Source: DASYXZ01 sp035308965
Lineage (GTDB): Bacteria > Acidobacteriota > Terriglobia > UBA7540
NCBI GenBank assembly: GCA_035308965.1
Contig: DATGFN010000052.1
Coordinates: forward strand, 124,001-188,000
Direction of reading: 5' to 3'
Length of the DNA stretch: 64,000 bases
A program made the position numbers and the translations under genes. Below are positions 16,256-25,384 of the stretch, in pieces. The notes beneath the pieces are model-generated. The model did no database searches and was not told the DNA's origin. It saw nothing but the letters and a program-made list of their open reading frames with translations. The stretch's first letter is position 1. Each line of letters begins with the position of its first letter.

Positions 16256-16609
16256 TCACTTCGGCGGCGAGTCTTTCGCCGTCACGGGCGGGTCTTTCTT
16301 CGCGTCCTTATCGGGGAGGGTAAAGATAATCTCACCGGGGCGCGCCAGGCCCATTTGTTCTCGCGCCATTTTTTCAATTGCTTTGGGATCTGACTTCAGC
16401 GATTTGATTTGGCCTTCGAGTTGTTGGTTCTCTTTTTGCAGGTCCTGAATTTTTTGCTGGAGTGCATCAAAGTCCTGCCGTTCGCGGCGCAGGGCCAGAT
16501 ATCCGTGCGAGCCAAAAATTTCATGAACGACCAGGACCACGCAAACGAGGGCGAGGGCCAAAATCGCGGCTCGCTGGTAGCGCGCATTCAAGCGGAGGGA
16601 CTGCTTCAT
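16256..16609 (-). CDS. FtsB/DivIC-like septum formation initiator protein
   Basis: 117 residues starting MKQSLRLNARYQRAAILALA. One transmembrane helix (about 14-32) is followed by a coiled coil (RRERQDFDALQQKIQDLQKENQQLEGQIKSLK) and the family motif DPKAIEKMAREQMGLARPGE. FtsB/DivIC proteins form the FtsQLB complex that licenses septal peptidoglycan synthesis. The ATG overlaps the TGA of the upstream phosphohexomutase gene (ATGA at 16606-16609), pointing to translational coupling. The tail after residue 100 is Lys/Pro/Asp-rich and probably disordered. Confidence 0.82.
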   Translation of the reverse strand: MKQSLRLNARYQRAAILALALVCVVLVVHEIFGSHGYLALRRERQDFDALQQKIQDLQKENQQLEGQIKSLKSDPKAIEKMAREQMGLARPGEIIFTLPDKDAKKDPPVTAKDSPPK

Positions 16610-18021
16610 GGATTCAGCACAAATTTCCTGGCCGCCTCTGCCAGGCGGTCCAATTCTCCCTGGGAAGATGCTTCGCAATAAACCCGGACGACAGGCTCGG
16701 TGCCGGAGGGCCGCATCAGGACCCAGGAGCCATCCTCACGAATGATTTTCAATCCGTCGGTGCGGTCGATTTTCGTTACCGTCTGCGCGTCAAACTTATG
16801 CACGTCCTGCTTGAGTTTTTCCGCCAGGCGCTGCTGCACGTTGCCCGCCAGACTCAGATTCAGGCGCGTCATGTAAAAAGGCCCGGTTTGCTTGAAAAGC
16901 GCTTCCAGTTGTTGCTTCAGGGAAAGTCCGCGCCGGGCCACCATTTCCGCCACCAGCAGGCAAGCCAGAATTCCATCCTTTTCCGGAATATGTTTTCGGA
17001 TGGTTAGTCCCGCGCTCTCCTCGCCCCCCAGCGCGATTCTGTCATCTTTAATCAGCTCGCCGATGTATTTGAATCCCACCGGCGTCTGGTAAACCGGCCC
17101 GTGCCTAAGTTCGGCTACGGCATCCATCAAGTGGGTGGTGGCCACGCTCCGGCCCAGGCCTCCGGGAATTTTGCGGTCAGCCAGCAGGTAGTCGGCAAGC
17201 AGGCCGAGTATGTAATTCGGATTTATCCAGGTGCCATCGGCGTCAACGATCCCGAAACGGTCGGCGTCGCCGTCGGTAGCCAGGCCTACCGCGCACCGCT
17301 CGTTCTTGACCACTCGGGCGAGCTCGGCGAGATTCTTTTCGCTGGGGTCGGGCCCCACGCCGGAAAATAGAACGTCGCGGGAATCGTGGATGGTGATCAC
17401 TTCGGCGCCGGCGTCGACCAACAAATCGTTCAGGTAGCCGCGGCCGGTGCCGAAGAGCGGGTCGTAAGCGATCTTGAGTTTTGCTCCGCCAATCGCTTTC
17501 AAATCCACTTTGCGGCGGATGGCTTTCAGATAGGATGGCCGCGGGTCGGCAGCTTCACGAAGCGACGCGCGCGGCGCCGAACCATTCACCGGGATTTTGC
17601 GCCCAAGCAATTTCGCCACATTGCTCTCAATCTGGCGCGTCACTTCGGGCAATGCCGGCGCTCCGTCGGCGCCGGAAAATTTCAGCCCGTTGTATTGGGC
17701 GGGATTGTGGCTGGCGGTAATGTTCACGCCGCCGTCCAGCTTGCGGTGTATGATTTCGTAGGCGAGCGCCGGAGTGGGATCGGGCCGCGTGGCCACCAGA
17801 GTCTTCACGCCGTGCGCGTTCAACACATCGGCGGCGGTCTCGGCAAACTTCTCGGAGAAAAAGCGCGTGTCATATCCCACCACCACGACCGGGTGGCGGG
17901 ACTTGGAGAGCAAATATTGGGCAATGCCCGCCGACGCCAGCCGCACGTTGGCGAAAGTGAAGTTGTCCGCAATCACGCCGCGCCAGCCCGAAGTCCCAAA
18001 ATGAATGGGATTGTCTCGCAT
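16606..18021 (-). CDS. Phosphoglucomutase / phosphomannomutase family enzyme
   Basis: 471 residues of the alpha-D-phosphohexomutase superfamily. Domain 1 has the phosphoserine loop ITASHNPAQYNGLKFSG; domain 2 the metal loop ATDGDADRFG; domain 3 the sugar-binding GGEESAGL; domain 4 the phosphate-binding MRPSGTEPVVRVY. The opening IHFGTSGWRGVIADNFTF matches bacterial PMM/PGM rather than GlmM. It interconverts hexose 1- and 6-phosphates for cell-wall or glycogen precursors. The substrate cannot be fixed from motifs. It is followed by the overlapping FtsB-like gene. Confidence 0.92.
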   Translation of the reverse strand: MRDNPIHFGTSGWRGVIADNFTFANVRLASAGIAQYLLSKSRHPVVVVGYDTRFFSEKFAETAADVLNAHGVKTLVATRPDPTPALAYEIIHRKLDGGVNITASHNPAQYNGLKFSGADGAPALPEVTRQIESNVAKLLGRKIPVNGSAPRASLREAADPRPSYLKAIRRKVDLKAIGGAKLKIAYDPLFGTGRGYLNDLLVDAGAEVITIHDSRDVLFSGVGPDPSEKNLAELARVVKNERCAVGLATDGDADRFGIVDADGTWINPNYILGLLADYLLADRKIPGGLGRSVATTHLMDAVAELRHGPVYQTPVGFKYIGELIKDDRIALGGEESAGLTIRKHIPEKDGILACLLVAEMVARRGLSLKQQLEALFKQTGPFYMTRLNLSLAGNVQQRLAEKLKQDVHKFDAQTVTKIDRTDGLKIIREDGSWVLMRPSGTEPVVRVYCEASSQGELDRLAEAARKFVLNP

Positions 18022-18078
18022 GCCGCGTTCATTGTATCGTTACGTCAAGACTCTGGCAAGCGTGCCGGACCTCAGGTA

Positions 18079-18161
18079 ATGGGCCGGTTTGGTTTTGAAA
18101 CGGCGAGTTCACCTCGCCATCTGGGGGCGTAAAGCCGCCGTTACGTCAAACTGAACCACTG
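18079..18161. repeat. Palindromic repeat, GTAGCGGCGAG family, intergenic copy
   Basis: The core runs from AACGGCGAGTTCACCTCGCC to GGCGTAAAGCCGCCGTTACG. The outer ends (TGGGCCGGTTTGG and CAAACTGAACCACTG) are imperfect inverted repeats. It lies between divergent genes. Other copies: 49117, 50253 and the intragenic 4978-5034. Confidence 0.65.
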
Positions 18162-18186
18162 TTGGACCTCAACCCTTGGAGGCCTT

Positions 18187-18552
18187 GTGACCGACAAAGT
18201 TTTGATTTTGGTAACCGCCTCGAATCGGCGCGAGTGCCGCAAGATCGCCCGCCACCTGGTGGAATCGCGACTGGCGGCGTGCGTGAACATTTCACCTGCC
18301 ATGGAATCCCATTACCGCTGGAAAGGAAAGCTGCAAGAGGAAAAGGAATTCCATTTGATGATCAAGAGCACGCGCGACCTTTTTCCCGAGGTGCGCAGGG
18401 AAATTACGAAAAAGCACAGTTACAAAATTCCCGAAATCATTTGCCTGGCCATCGTGGATGGTTCGCCCGAGTATCTGAATTGGGTGGGCGAATCCGTGAA
18501 GCATGCGGTCCCCATTGATTTGGCTGCGCCCGGTGGGGAACCAGGGCGCTGA
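18187..18552 (+). CDS. cutA: Divalent-cation tolerance protein CutA
   Basis: 121 residues from GTG 18187, with GGAGG five bases upstream. CutA forms a stable ferredoxin-like trimer; it was linked to copper tolerance, but the molecular role is uncertain. Typical features are LVTASNRRECRKIARHLVESRLAACVNI, the metal-site region ESHYRWKGKLQEEKEFHLMIKS and YKIPEIICLAIVDGSPEYLNWV. It reads towards the ABC exporter genes 50 nt later, without overlap. Confidence 0.93.
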   Translation: MTDKVLILVTASNRRECRKIARHLVESRLAACVNISPAMESHYRWKGKLQEEKEFHLMIKSTRDLFPEVRREITKKHSYKIPEIICLAIVDGSPEYLNWVGESVKHAVPIDLAAPGGEPGR

Positions 18553-18602
18553 GAATTGCGTATGCAAGTCTGGGACGGAATGTGGGAGGGGCGAACAATA
18601 AA

Positions 18603-19532
18603 ATGATCCGACTGGAAAACGTCCGCAAGGAATATGACGATCTGGTGGCCGTGAATGACCTGAATGTGGTCATCCCCGAAGGCCAGGTCTACGGCCTGAT
18701 TGGCCCCAACGGGGCAGGGAAGACCACCACCATCCGCATGGCTTGTGGATTGCTTGAGCCCACGGCCGGCTCAGTTCACGTTTCCGGAGTGGATGTTCAT
18801 CAGGAGCCCGAGCGCGCCCAGCAATTCATCGGCTACCTTTCCGATTTCTTTTCTCTCTACGAAGATCTGAAGGTTTGGGAGTACCTCGATTATTTTGCCC
18901 ACGCCTACAAAATGCCGGAAGCTGGAATTCGCGCCCGCGTTGACGAAGTGATTCAGGAGGTCGGCCTTGAAGTGAAGACTGACGCCATGATCAAAGGCCT
19001 TTCGCGCGGCATGAAGCAGCGATTGGGAATCGCGCGCGCCGTAATCCACAAACCGAAAGTTCTGTTGCTCGATGAGCCTGCATCAGGCCTCGATCCCAAG
19101 GCGCGCCTGGACTTGCGCAATCTGCTGCGCTCCATGAGTCAGGAAGGGACCACGGTTCTGATCTCCTCCCACATTCTTACCGAGCTCGAAGGCTTCTGCA
19201 CATCCATCGGATTGATGGAAAAAGGCCGCATGGTGCGCAGCGGCACCATCCAGGAAATTACGGCCACGGAAAGTGAATACCGCGTGGTGCGCGTGAGCTG
19301 GGTGGGCGACAGCGCGGCGATGATCAAGGCCAGGCTTGAAGCGAATCCCAAGGTCAGCGGAATTTCGCTCAACAACTTGGAAGGCGTCTGCAAGTTTGCC
19401 GGTCCGGAGGAAGAATTGGCCGACGTTCTTCGCGATCTGGTCTCGGCAGGCGTGCGCGTGGTTTCCTTCGGGGAAGTGAAGCAGACGGTGGAAGACTTAT
19501 ACATGAAAATTTCGCGCAACGAGGTGATGTAG
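18603..19532 (+). CDS. ABC transporter ATP-binding protein (ABC-2 exporter type)
   Basis: 309 residues. Walker A GPNGAGKT at 34-41, Q-loop region YLSDFFSLYEDL, signature LSRGMKQRLGIARAV, Walker B VLLLDEPASGLDP, and H-loop SSHILTEL. The C-terminal 90 residues form the extension often found in ABC-2/DrrA-like ATPases. Its stop overlaps the start of the permease (TAGTG at 19530-19534), so the two are translated together and should form one exporter. GTG 18582 is an in-frame alternative start. The exported substrate is unknown. Confidence 0.92.
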   Translation: MIRLENVRKEYDDLVAVNDLNVVIPEGQVYGLIGPNGAGKTTTIRMACGLLEPTAGSVHVSGVDVHQEPERAQQFIGYLSDFFSLYEDLKVWEYLDYFAHAYKMPEAGIRARVDEVIQEVGLEVKTDAMIKGLSRGMKQRLGIARAVIHKPKVLLLDEPASGLDPKARLDLRNLLRSMSQEGTTVLISSHILTELEGFCTSIGLMEKGRMVRSGTIQEITATESEYRVVRVSWVGDSAAMIKARLEANPKVSGISLNNLEGVCKFAGPEEELADVLRDLVSAGVRVVSFGEVKQTVEDLYMKISRNEVM

Positions 19533-21052
19533 TGCTCTTCTGGAAAAATCCCGAGTTCATTCGTTACGCCCGGGCGGAGTTGCGTCCGGCGCGCGCCGTC
19601 ACCGCCGCCGCCCTCGCCCTGGTAATTTGCACTCTCATCGGCCTCTCCTGCTGGAGCTCAACGGAATCGGGTGCGGAGCGCGAATTCTTCCCCGTCTTTT
19701 ACCTGTGGACCATGGGATTTCAGTTTGTGGTTCTTACCTTCTGGTGCGCTTCCGCCTGCGGCCAGGCCATTGCGCGCGAGCGGGAAATGAAGACTTACGA
19801 CTTCCTCAAGACCACCCGCCTTTCGGCATCCGAGTTGTTGCTGGGCAAAGTTCTGGGCGTGCCCATCCTGGCTTATTACACGGTGGGCTGCACGGTACCC
19901 ATTTCCGCGGTCATGGGGATTGTGGGCGGCTACGGCCTCGGGACCATCGTGATGACTTATCTCTTGCTCTTGGCTCTGGGATTATTCGTCAGCATCATGG
20001 CCCTGTGGGCTTCCATGCAGGTGGAAGGCGCCAGCGCCCGGGCGGTGGGATTGCTCGTTGTCGTTCCGGTTGCATTCTTTTTTAGTTTCGCCAAGTCACC
20101 GTTTCCCGGATTTGGGGCCATCAGCATCTTCCCGGCTCTCTTTTCTCTCTATCGGGTAAATCTTGATTTGGCCCGAGTCGCTCCCACTGTGTTTGGTTGG
20201 AGGGTTTCCTTCTCTGTGCTCACCCTGGCGCTTTATTTGTTGTTCGGCGCCTGGTTCGCCCTGATGCTGGTCCGCAATCTCAAAAAGGAAATTGCTGGGA
20301 TCAGGCTCCTCTCGCGCTGGCAGGCCATTGGACTTGCGGCATTTCTGAACTTGCTCTTCTATGCGTTTTTTAACCAACTCTTCCCTTCAAACGCGATAAC
20401 AACCTTCGACGATGTTCACCTGATCTCACAGCACCAGTTGGCGATTTCCGCCGTGGCCTTTAACGCATTCATCCTCTATTTGATCGGCATTGCCACGCTC
20501 TCGCCCCACGAAAAGCTGAAAGTGTGGTGGAGGGCATACGAGGCGCGTGACGCAAGTTACTTTTCCGAGTCAGGACCCTCCTGGCTATGGCTCATCCCCG
20601 CCGCGCTCATTGCTTACCTGATGCTGGTGGCCGAAGCGCTGGGAATGCGAGCGCGCGTCTCCCTCGATCAATGGGATTTGGGCATCGCCGCCGCCGTGTT
20701 GGGCGTCACACTCATTTTTGTAATTCGGGACATCTTATTTCTCCAGTGGGCCGGCTTGACCCGGATGAAGCGCCCGTTGTTGAAAGGGTTTCTCTATCTC
20801 TGGCTTTACTACGTCGCCGCCGGAGTCATCGTCATTTTGACAACCGCCATATCAACCCCCAAGGCCCAGTTCATGGTGCTCGGCGCGCTCACTCCTTATG
20901 CCGCCTTTGCCTACGCAGACACCCCGGTAAGCGTCTGGCCGGGAGTGTTGGTCGGATTGGTGTTGCAACTGTTTTTCATCGTGCTCCTTTTGCGCGCCAT
21001 CGGCGAACGGCTTCGCCGCCCCGCCCTGGTTCCAGCGCTTTCGGAAGGGTAA
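19532..21052 (+). CDS. ABC transporter membrane (permease) subunit
   Basis: 506 residues starting at GTG 19532, one base overlapping the ATPase stop. The protein is largely hydrophobic with about ten or more predicted helices (for example ILAYYTVGCTVPISAVMGIV and LLLLALGLFVSIMALWAS). AREREMKTYDFLKTTRLSASELLLGKVLG is the cytosolic coupling region of ABC-2 permeases. It pairs with the preceding ATPase. Substrate unknown; candidates are lipids, polysaccharide or small toxic compounds. Confidence 0.88.
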   Translation: MLFWKNPEFIRYARAELRPARAVTAAALALVICTLIGLSCWSSTESGAEREFFPVFYLWTMGFQFVVLTFWCASACGQAIAREREMKTYDFLKTTRLSASELLLGKVLGVPILAYYTVGCTVPISAVMGIVGGYGLGTIVMTYLLLLALGLFVSIMALWASMQVEGASARAVGLLVVVPVAFFFSFAKSPFPGFGAISIFPALFSLYRVNLDLARVAPTVFGWRVSFSVLTLALYLLFGAWFALMLVRNLKKEIAGIRLLSRWQAIGLAAFLNLLFYAFFNQLFPSNAITTFDDVHLISQHQLAISAVAFNAFILYLIGIATLSPHEKLKVWWRAYEARDASYFSESGPSWLWLIPAALIAYLMLVAEALGMRARVSLDQWDLGIAAAVLGVTLIFVIRDILFLQWAGLTRMKRPLLKGFLYLWLYYVAAGVIVILTTAISTPKAQFMVLGALTPYAAFAYADTPVSVWPGVLVGLVLQLFFIVLLLRAIGERLRRPALVPALSEG

Positions 21053-21124
21053 GAATGAAGGGAGTAGGGAGCAGGGCCCTTCCACTTTCCCCACGTACGA
21101 GTGCAAAACGTGGAGACCCCCCTT

Positions 21125-21173
21125 GTAGGTGCCCTCCTGGAATCAAAAAGGGCGGGGCAAGCCCCGCCCCTAC
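21125..21173. repeat. Palindromic repeat, GTAGGGGCGG family, copy 2
   Basis: It starts GTAGGTGCCC and ends with GGGCGGGGCAAGCCCCGCCC followed by CTAC. The end half is itself a near-perfect hairpin. It lies in the 341-nt gap 21053-21393 between the permease and the VWFA gene; nothing else is recognisable there. Confidence 0.6.
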
Positions 21174-21393
21174 TCTGGTTTTTTTCCCCAGATCCCATCT
21201 TGCCTCGGCGGGAGGGGATTCAGCGGTGGTCGCCCTCCGGCGTGCGGTGGCACGCGCCCTTATTCTACTTGACAATATATTTGTAGGAGAGGAGACTTCT
21301 TCAAGCAGCCAGGAAATCAACAGCCCGGCTCCCGCGGAGGTTACGCCTCATGACCGGGAAAGGCCCCCGCGTTCGTCCTATCATGGAGGGCCC

Positions 21394-23196
21394 ATGAATA
21401 CCCAACACTTTACCTTCCGCCGGATCGGAATTCGACGGCTCTCAATTCTCGCAGCTTTAGTTCTGGCGGCTGTCGCGGCCCTTGCATCACGAATCCAGGG
21501 AGTGCAGACAAAGCCCGCCGAAGAGATTTCCACTCATGATGTGGAGACACCCTTCAAGCTCCAAACCGAGCGCAATCTGGTGATGGTACGCGTGGTGGTG
21601 CGGGACGCGAAGGGCGCTCCGGTCAGCGGCCTCGGCAAGGGCGATTTCCAAATCTACGATCGCGGCAAGCTGCAAGATATTTTGCACTTCTCGGCGGAAA
21701 AGCCTGATTCGATGCCAGCGGGAAGCCCGGCAGACAAGGGAGTTGCTCCTGCACCGGGAGCCGCTCCAGCGCCCGCCAGCACGCATCCGGCGCCTCTCCG
21801 GTTTGTGGCTTTGTATTTCGACGATGTCCATACCGCGCTCGAAGGTATGCAGGTATCACGCAACGCCGCGGACCACTACCTTGCAACCTCGCTTCGGCCC
21901 GGGGACCGCGTGGGATTGTTCACGTCTTCGGGAAGGAACCAAGTCGACTTCACTGACGACATCGCCAAGTTGCACCAGGCGCTCTTCGATCTTCGTCCCA
22001 GCACGACCGAGGCGCCAGGTTCAGCAGCGTGCGCGGAAATCTCGCCCTATCAAGCGTATTTGATAGTAAAGGGACAAAAAGAACCGCTGGATTTGGCCGT
22101 GCAAGAAGCGATCTGCAGGTGTGGACACCAAATGTGCGGCCGAGCGGTCGGAGGTATTTCCGAATTAGACATCGGATTTCGGGCGCAAATGGAAAATGAG
22201 GCCTACCGAATACATGACGAGGATCAAACCGCAGCGCACGGCGAATTGCGGAATATTGAGACCCTCATTCGGGGCATGACTTTGCTTCCCGGCCATCGCA
22301 GCGTGGTAATTGTTTCCGGTGGATTCCTGACTCTTGAGCTCAAATACGAACTCGACCAGGTTATTGACCGCGCCTTGCGGGCCAACGTCATCCTGAACGC
22401 GTTGGATGCTCGCGGCCTTTATCAGGACCCGGGGCTCGTGGAGTCGCAGGAGCTGGCCGCCGCCGCCGGCGTATCCAACGATGTCCTGGATTGGAAAAGG
22501 GGAATGATGAGGCCGAGCGCTGGCCTCGACAGTGAGGTTATGGCAGCGCTGGCGGAGGGAACGGGCGGGGTTTTCTATGAGAACAACAATGACTTTGAAG
22601 CGGGTTTTCGCCTCATGGCGTCGGTTCCGGATGCTTATTATGTTCTGGCCTTTTCACCGCAAAATATGAAACTGGACGGCGCCTTCCATTCCATCAAGGT
22701 CAAACTGGTCTCAGCTCACGGCCTCACGCTTGAGGCGCGCCGCGGCTACTACGCGCCCCAGAACCCCATTGACCCAGTGGCACGGGAGCGAGAAGAGATG
22801 AAGGAGGCGGTTTTTTCCCAGGAGGAATTGCAGGAAATCCCAGTTGAAGTTCATACCAAGTTTTTTATGAAAAGCCGAAACGACGCCCAACTCGATGTCT
22901 TGACGCGTTTTGGTGTTCAACAGGTGCATTTCCGCAAGCAGAACGACCTTAATCTTGACAACCTGACTTGCACTACCGCGCTCTTCGACCGCGACGGACA
23001 TCTGGTAACTGTGCTGACTAAATCTGTTGAGATGAAATTACGTGACCAGACCCTGGCCAGCCTGCTGCACAGCGGGGCAACTCTGAGAACTCGATTCGAA
23101 GTTAAACCGGGGACTTACTTTGTGCGCACCGTGCTCCGGGATTCTGAAAGCGGACAAATCTCCAGCCTGAATAGCACGGTGGATATTCCTTTTTAG
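21394..23196 (+). CDS. Exported VWFA-related domain protein (acidobacterial type)
   Basis: 600 residues from ATG 21394, with GGAGGG five bases upstream; the open frame reaches much further 5' but that part overlaps the permease gene. A signal-anchor helix (SILAALVLAAVAALAS) is followed by an Ig-like strand region (MVRVVVRDAKGAPVSGLGKGDFQIYDRGK), then a VWA-like domain with LRFVALYFDDVHTALEGM and a second conserved block MTLLPGHRSVVIVSGGF. A Pro/Ala linker lies near residue 125. The pattern matches the VWFA-related family abundant in Acidobacteriota; its function is unknown, probably extracellular binding. It is my best taxonomic marker in the window. Confidence 0.85.
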   Translation: MNTQHFTFRRIGIRRLSILAALVLAAVAALASRIQGVQTKPAEEISTHDVETPFKLQTERNLVMVRVVVRDAKGAPVSGLGKGDFQIYDRGKLQDILHFSAEKPDSMPAGSPADKGVAPAPGAAPAPASTHPAPLRFVALYFDDVHTALEGMQVSRNAADHYLATSLRPGDRVGLFTSSGRNQVDFTDDIAKLHQALFDLRPSTTEAPGSAACAEISPYQAYLIVKGQKEPLDLAVQEAICRCGHQMCGRAVGGISELDIGFRAQMENEAYRIHDEDQTAAHGELRNIETLIRGMTLLPGHRSVVIVSGGFLTLELKYELDQVIDRALRANVILNALDARGLYQDPGLVESQELAAAAGVSNDVLDWKRGMMRPSAGLDSEVMAALAEGTGGVFYENNNDFEAGFRLMASVPDAYYVLAFSPQNMKLDGAFHSIKVKLVSAHGLTLEARRGYYAPQNPIDPVAREREEMKEAVFSQEELQEIPVEVHTKFFMKSRNDAQLDVLTRFGVQQVHFRKQNDLNLDNLTCTTALFDRDGHLVTVLTKSVEMKLRDQTLASLLHSGATLRTRFEVKPGTYFVRTVLRDSESGQISSLNSTVDIPF

Positions 23197-23326
23197 TTTC
23201 CGGCAGTTTTTGGCAGACGTCGGGTTTCGGGATTCAGGCGTGGTTTCCGCGCTGTTCAATTCCTGCTTGAAATCTGGTAGCGCACCAGCGCGGGATAGAT
23301 TAGAATCACCGCCTGGAGGAAATCAC

Positions 23327-23734
23327 ATGAATAAGTTGTTTAAGGCGTTTCTGGTTCTGGCAATTTTCTGTCTGGGCGCAAGCCTGCCGGCTATTGGCAA
23401 AGACAAGCCGGGCCCCGTCTCGGGGACGTGGGCCTGCGTGGCGCACGGAACCGACCAGGGCGATATCAATTACACCTACAATCTGGTGCAGGCGGGGGAA
23501 AAAATCACGGGAAGTTTCGCTGAGGTTTCCGACAGCGGCGAAAAAGCGGACATCAAGGACGGCTCCTACAAAGATAAAAAATTGAATCTCTCCTTTGACG
23601 CCCACAACGGCACGGTCACCATCACCGGAGCGCTAGCCAAAGCGGGCGCGATGACGGGCAATTGGAGTCACTCCGGCGGCGCCCAGGGCACGTGGGATTG
23701 CACCAAAGGTGCGCCCAAACCCGCCTCCAAGTAA
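23327..23734 (+). CDS. Small exported protein of unknown function
   Basis: 135 residues from ATG 23327 with GGAGG upstream. A signal peptide (MNKLFKAFLVLAIFCLGASL) is followed by a beta-rich domain: VSGTWACVAHGTDQGDINYTYNLVQAGEKITGSF, then NLSFDAHNGTVTITGALAKAGAMTGNWSHSGG. Two Cys, in TWAC and TWDC, may form a disulfide. The strand pattern suggests a small lipocalin-like barrel. No function is assigned. It converges with the amidohydrolase gene across a perfect palindrome. Confidence 0.7.
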   Translation: MNKLFKAFLVLAIFCLGASLPAIGKDKPGPVSGTWACVAHGTDQGDINYTYNLVQAGEKITGSFAEVSDSGEKADIKDGSYKDKKLNLSFDAHNGTVTITGALAKAGAMTGNWSHSGGAQGTWDCTKGAPKPASK

Positions 23735-23760
23735 CATGTGTCTTTTGGGCGGCGCTTTTC

Positions 23761-23788
23761 GTAGGGGCGGTTCGCGAACCGCCCCTAC
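23761..23788. terminator. Perfect 28-bp palindrome between convergent genes
   Basis: GTAGGGGCGGTTCG and CGAACCGCCCCTAC are exact reverse complements. It lies 26 nt after the plus-strand stop and touches the minus-strand stop at 23788-23790, where it could act for both strands. No T-tract follows, so it may equally be a copy of the GTAGGGGCGG repeat family. Confidence 0.5.
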
Positions 23789-25125
23789 TATTCCTGGTTT
23801 TTTACCACTGCGCCCCCTTTCATTACAAATTTCGCATGTTCGAGCGCCTTAATGTCTTTCAACGGATCGCCAGGCACGGCAATAATGTCTGCCAACTTCC
23901 CCACTTCGAGTGTTCCAATGTGTTCCCTCATTCCCAGAAGATCTGCCGCGTTGCACGTTGCCGCATGGATGATCTCCATCGGCGTCATTCCCGCCTCCGC
24001 AAGAGCCTCATACAGCAATAAGCTTGCCTGCCCGCGATTCTTCCCGGGCATGGTCAAATACATGTCTGAGCCGGCGGCAATCGGCACGCCCATTTTCTTC
24101 GCCCGTCTCAATCGCTCCTGTTCTTGCTCCACAAACGGCTGAAGTTCCTTCTCCAGCTTGCTTTGCTCCTCCGCGGTCGGCTGACGCGTCCCCAACGTCA
24201 TTTCTACGAATGTCTGGAGCGTGCCATCTGTCGGGACCAGGTAAATATGCTTCGCCGCCATCATTTGCAGCACATCATCGGGAACCACATACGCATGCTC
24301 GATTGAATCCACACCGGCCTCGGCCGCAATTCTTGTGGCTTTATTGCCGATGGCATGCGCGGCAACCTTGACTCCTGCGGTATGCGCTTCTTCCACGATA
24401 GCCTTCATCTCTTCGAGCGTCACGTTGGCGGGCGACCCGTTCACAATCACCTTGATGCATCCTGCTCCGTCATACAGCGCCTGCCGCACCGCCTGCCTCG
24501 CACTCTCTGCGCCACGGATTGTGACATACTCCTGCTCGATTATTTTCTGCGCTTCCGGCGTCAGTCTCCCGAACTGGCCTCCCTGGGCCGCCAGAGCCCG
24601 CGTTGATACCACCATACGCGGGCCGGGCAACCAACCGCGCTCGATGGCCGTCCGTAAGGCAACGTCGCCATTAACCCCGGAATTCCCGACATCGCGCACG
24701 GTCGTGATTCCCGCCTCCAGGTCCTCTCTCCCCAATTTCGCTCCGAGCAGGGCCCGCTCCGCGGTACTCTGGGTGGCTACAATGCGCAGCATCTCCACGT
24801 CTTGGAGTGACAGGTTTGATCCGTCCATCTCTGAAAGCAGGTGCGTGTGCGCATCAATCAGTCCCGGCAGCAACGTCGCATCTCCCAAATCAATTACCTT
24901 TGCATCCGGGGGAATTTCGAGGCCGGATCCCACCGCCGTGATTTTTTGTCCCTCCACCAGCACCACCCCATTGTTCACCGTCACTTCGCTTTTTCCATCA
25001 ATCAGGCGCGCGGCCCGTAGCGCCACTCGTCGCGCACTCCCTGCTGTCCTTTGATCACTCAGAGAGACGCTCGCGATGAATATCCCCACGCTGGCCAGCC
25101 CAACCAAAATGTAACGTTTCAGCAT
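23788..25125 (-). CDS. Exported amidohydrolase (metal-dependent, imidazolonepropionase-like)
   Basis: 445 residues. A signal peptide (MLKRYILVGLASVGIFIASVSL) precedes an amidohydrolase TIM barrel with the metal motif IDAHTHL, a likely carboxylated-lysine strand GAGCIKVIVNGSP, His in VAAHAIGNKA and SIEHAYV, and Asp in IAAGSDMYL. The C-terminal LGTLEVGKLADIIAVPGDP closes the composite beta-sandwich. Relatives include periplasmic prolidase-like and organophosphate-acid-anhydrolase-like enzymes. Its C-terminus closely resembles that of the gene at 60802-62163 (KFVMKGG with similar flanks), so the two are probably paralogues. Confidence 0.88.
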   Translation of the reverse strand: MLKRYILVGLASVGIFIASVSLSDQRTAGSARRVALRAARLIDGKSEVTVNNGVVLVEGQKITAVGSGLEIPPDAKVIDLGDATLLPGLIDAHTHLLSEMDGSNLSLQDVEMLRIVATQSTAERALLGAKLGREDLEAGITTVRDVGNSGVNGDVALRTAIERGWLPGPRMVVSTRALAAQGGQFGRLTPEAQKIIEQEYVTIRGAESARQAVRQALYDGAGCIKVIVNGSPANVTLEEMKAIVEEAHTAGVKVAAHAIGNKATRIAAEAGVDSIEHAYVVPDDVLQMMAAKHIYLVPTDGTLQTFVEMTLGTRQPTAEEQSKLEKELQPFVEQEQERLRRAKKMGVPIAAGSDMYLTMPGKNRGQASLLLYEALAEAGMTPMEIIHAATCNAADLLGMREHIGTLEVGKLADIIAVPGDPLKDIKALEHAKFVMKGGAVVKNQE

Positions 25126-25303
25126 ATATTCCCCCCCTTTGAAGGGTCATTTGCGCGGCCATAATACCAACGAGATTTCACAAATGCGGTTAGGCCGTTA
25201 ATCAGGCATGTGCGTGATTGGCTTGCAATCGCAGGTGAATGGAGTTCCTCGCGCGGCCGCCTTTTCCGGCAATTCGTGAATGAAGGTTTGGACAGTCTTG
25301 CGT

Positions 25304-25328
25304 ATGGGCGGTTCGCGAGCCGCCCTAT
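25304..25328. repeat. Palindromic repeat, GTAGGGGCGG family, short copy
   Basis: ATGGGCGGTTCGCGAGCCGCCCTAT is a near-perfect inverted repeat sharing GGGCGGTTCGCGA with the palindrome at 23761. It lies just past the 3' end of the trans-sulfuration gene and upstream of the amidohydrolase gene. Confidence 0.55.
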
Positions 25329-25384
25329 TCTTGCCGTTTCATGCGGTTGTTTTCCCAGCCAGGGCGGAGAAAAAGGCCGCCAAC

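Noticed and set aside
20587..21393. 5' extension of the VWFA gene frame into the permease gene
   Set aside because: The ATG at 21394 has a good ribosome binding site and starts a signal peptide; the extension overlaps coding sequence of the permease in another frame.
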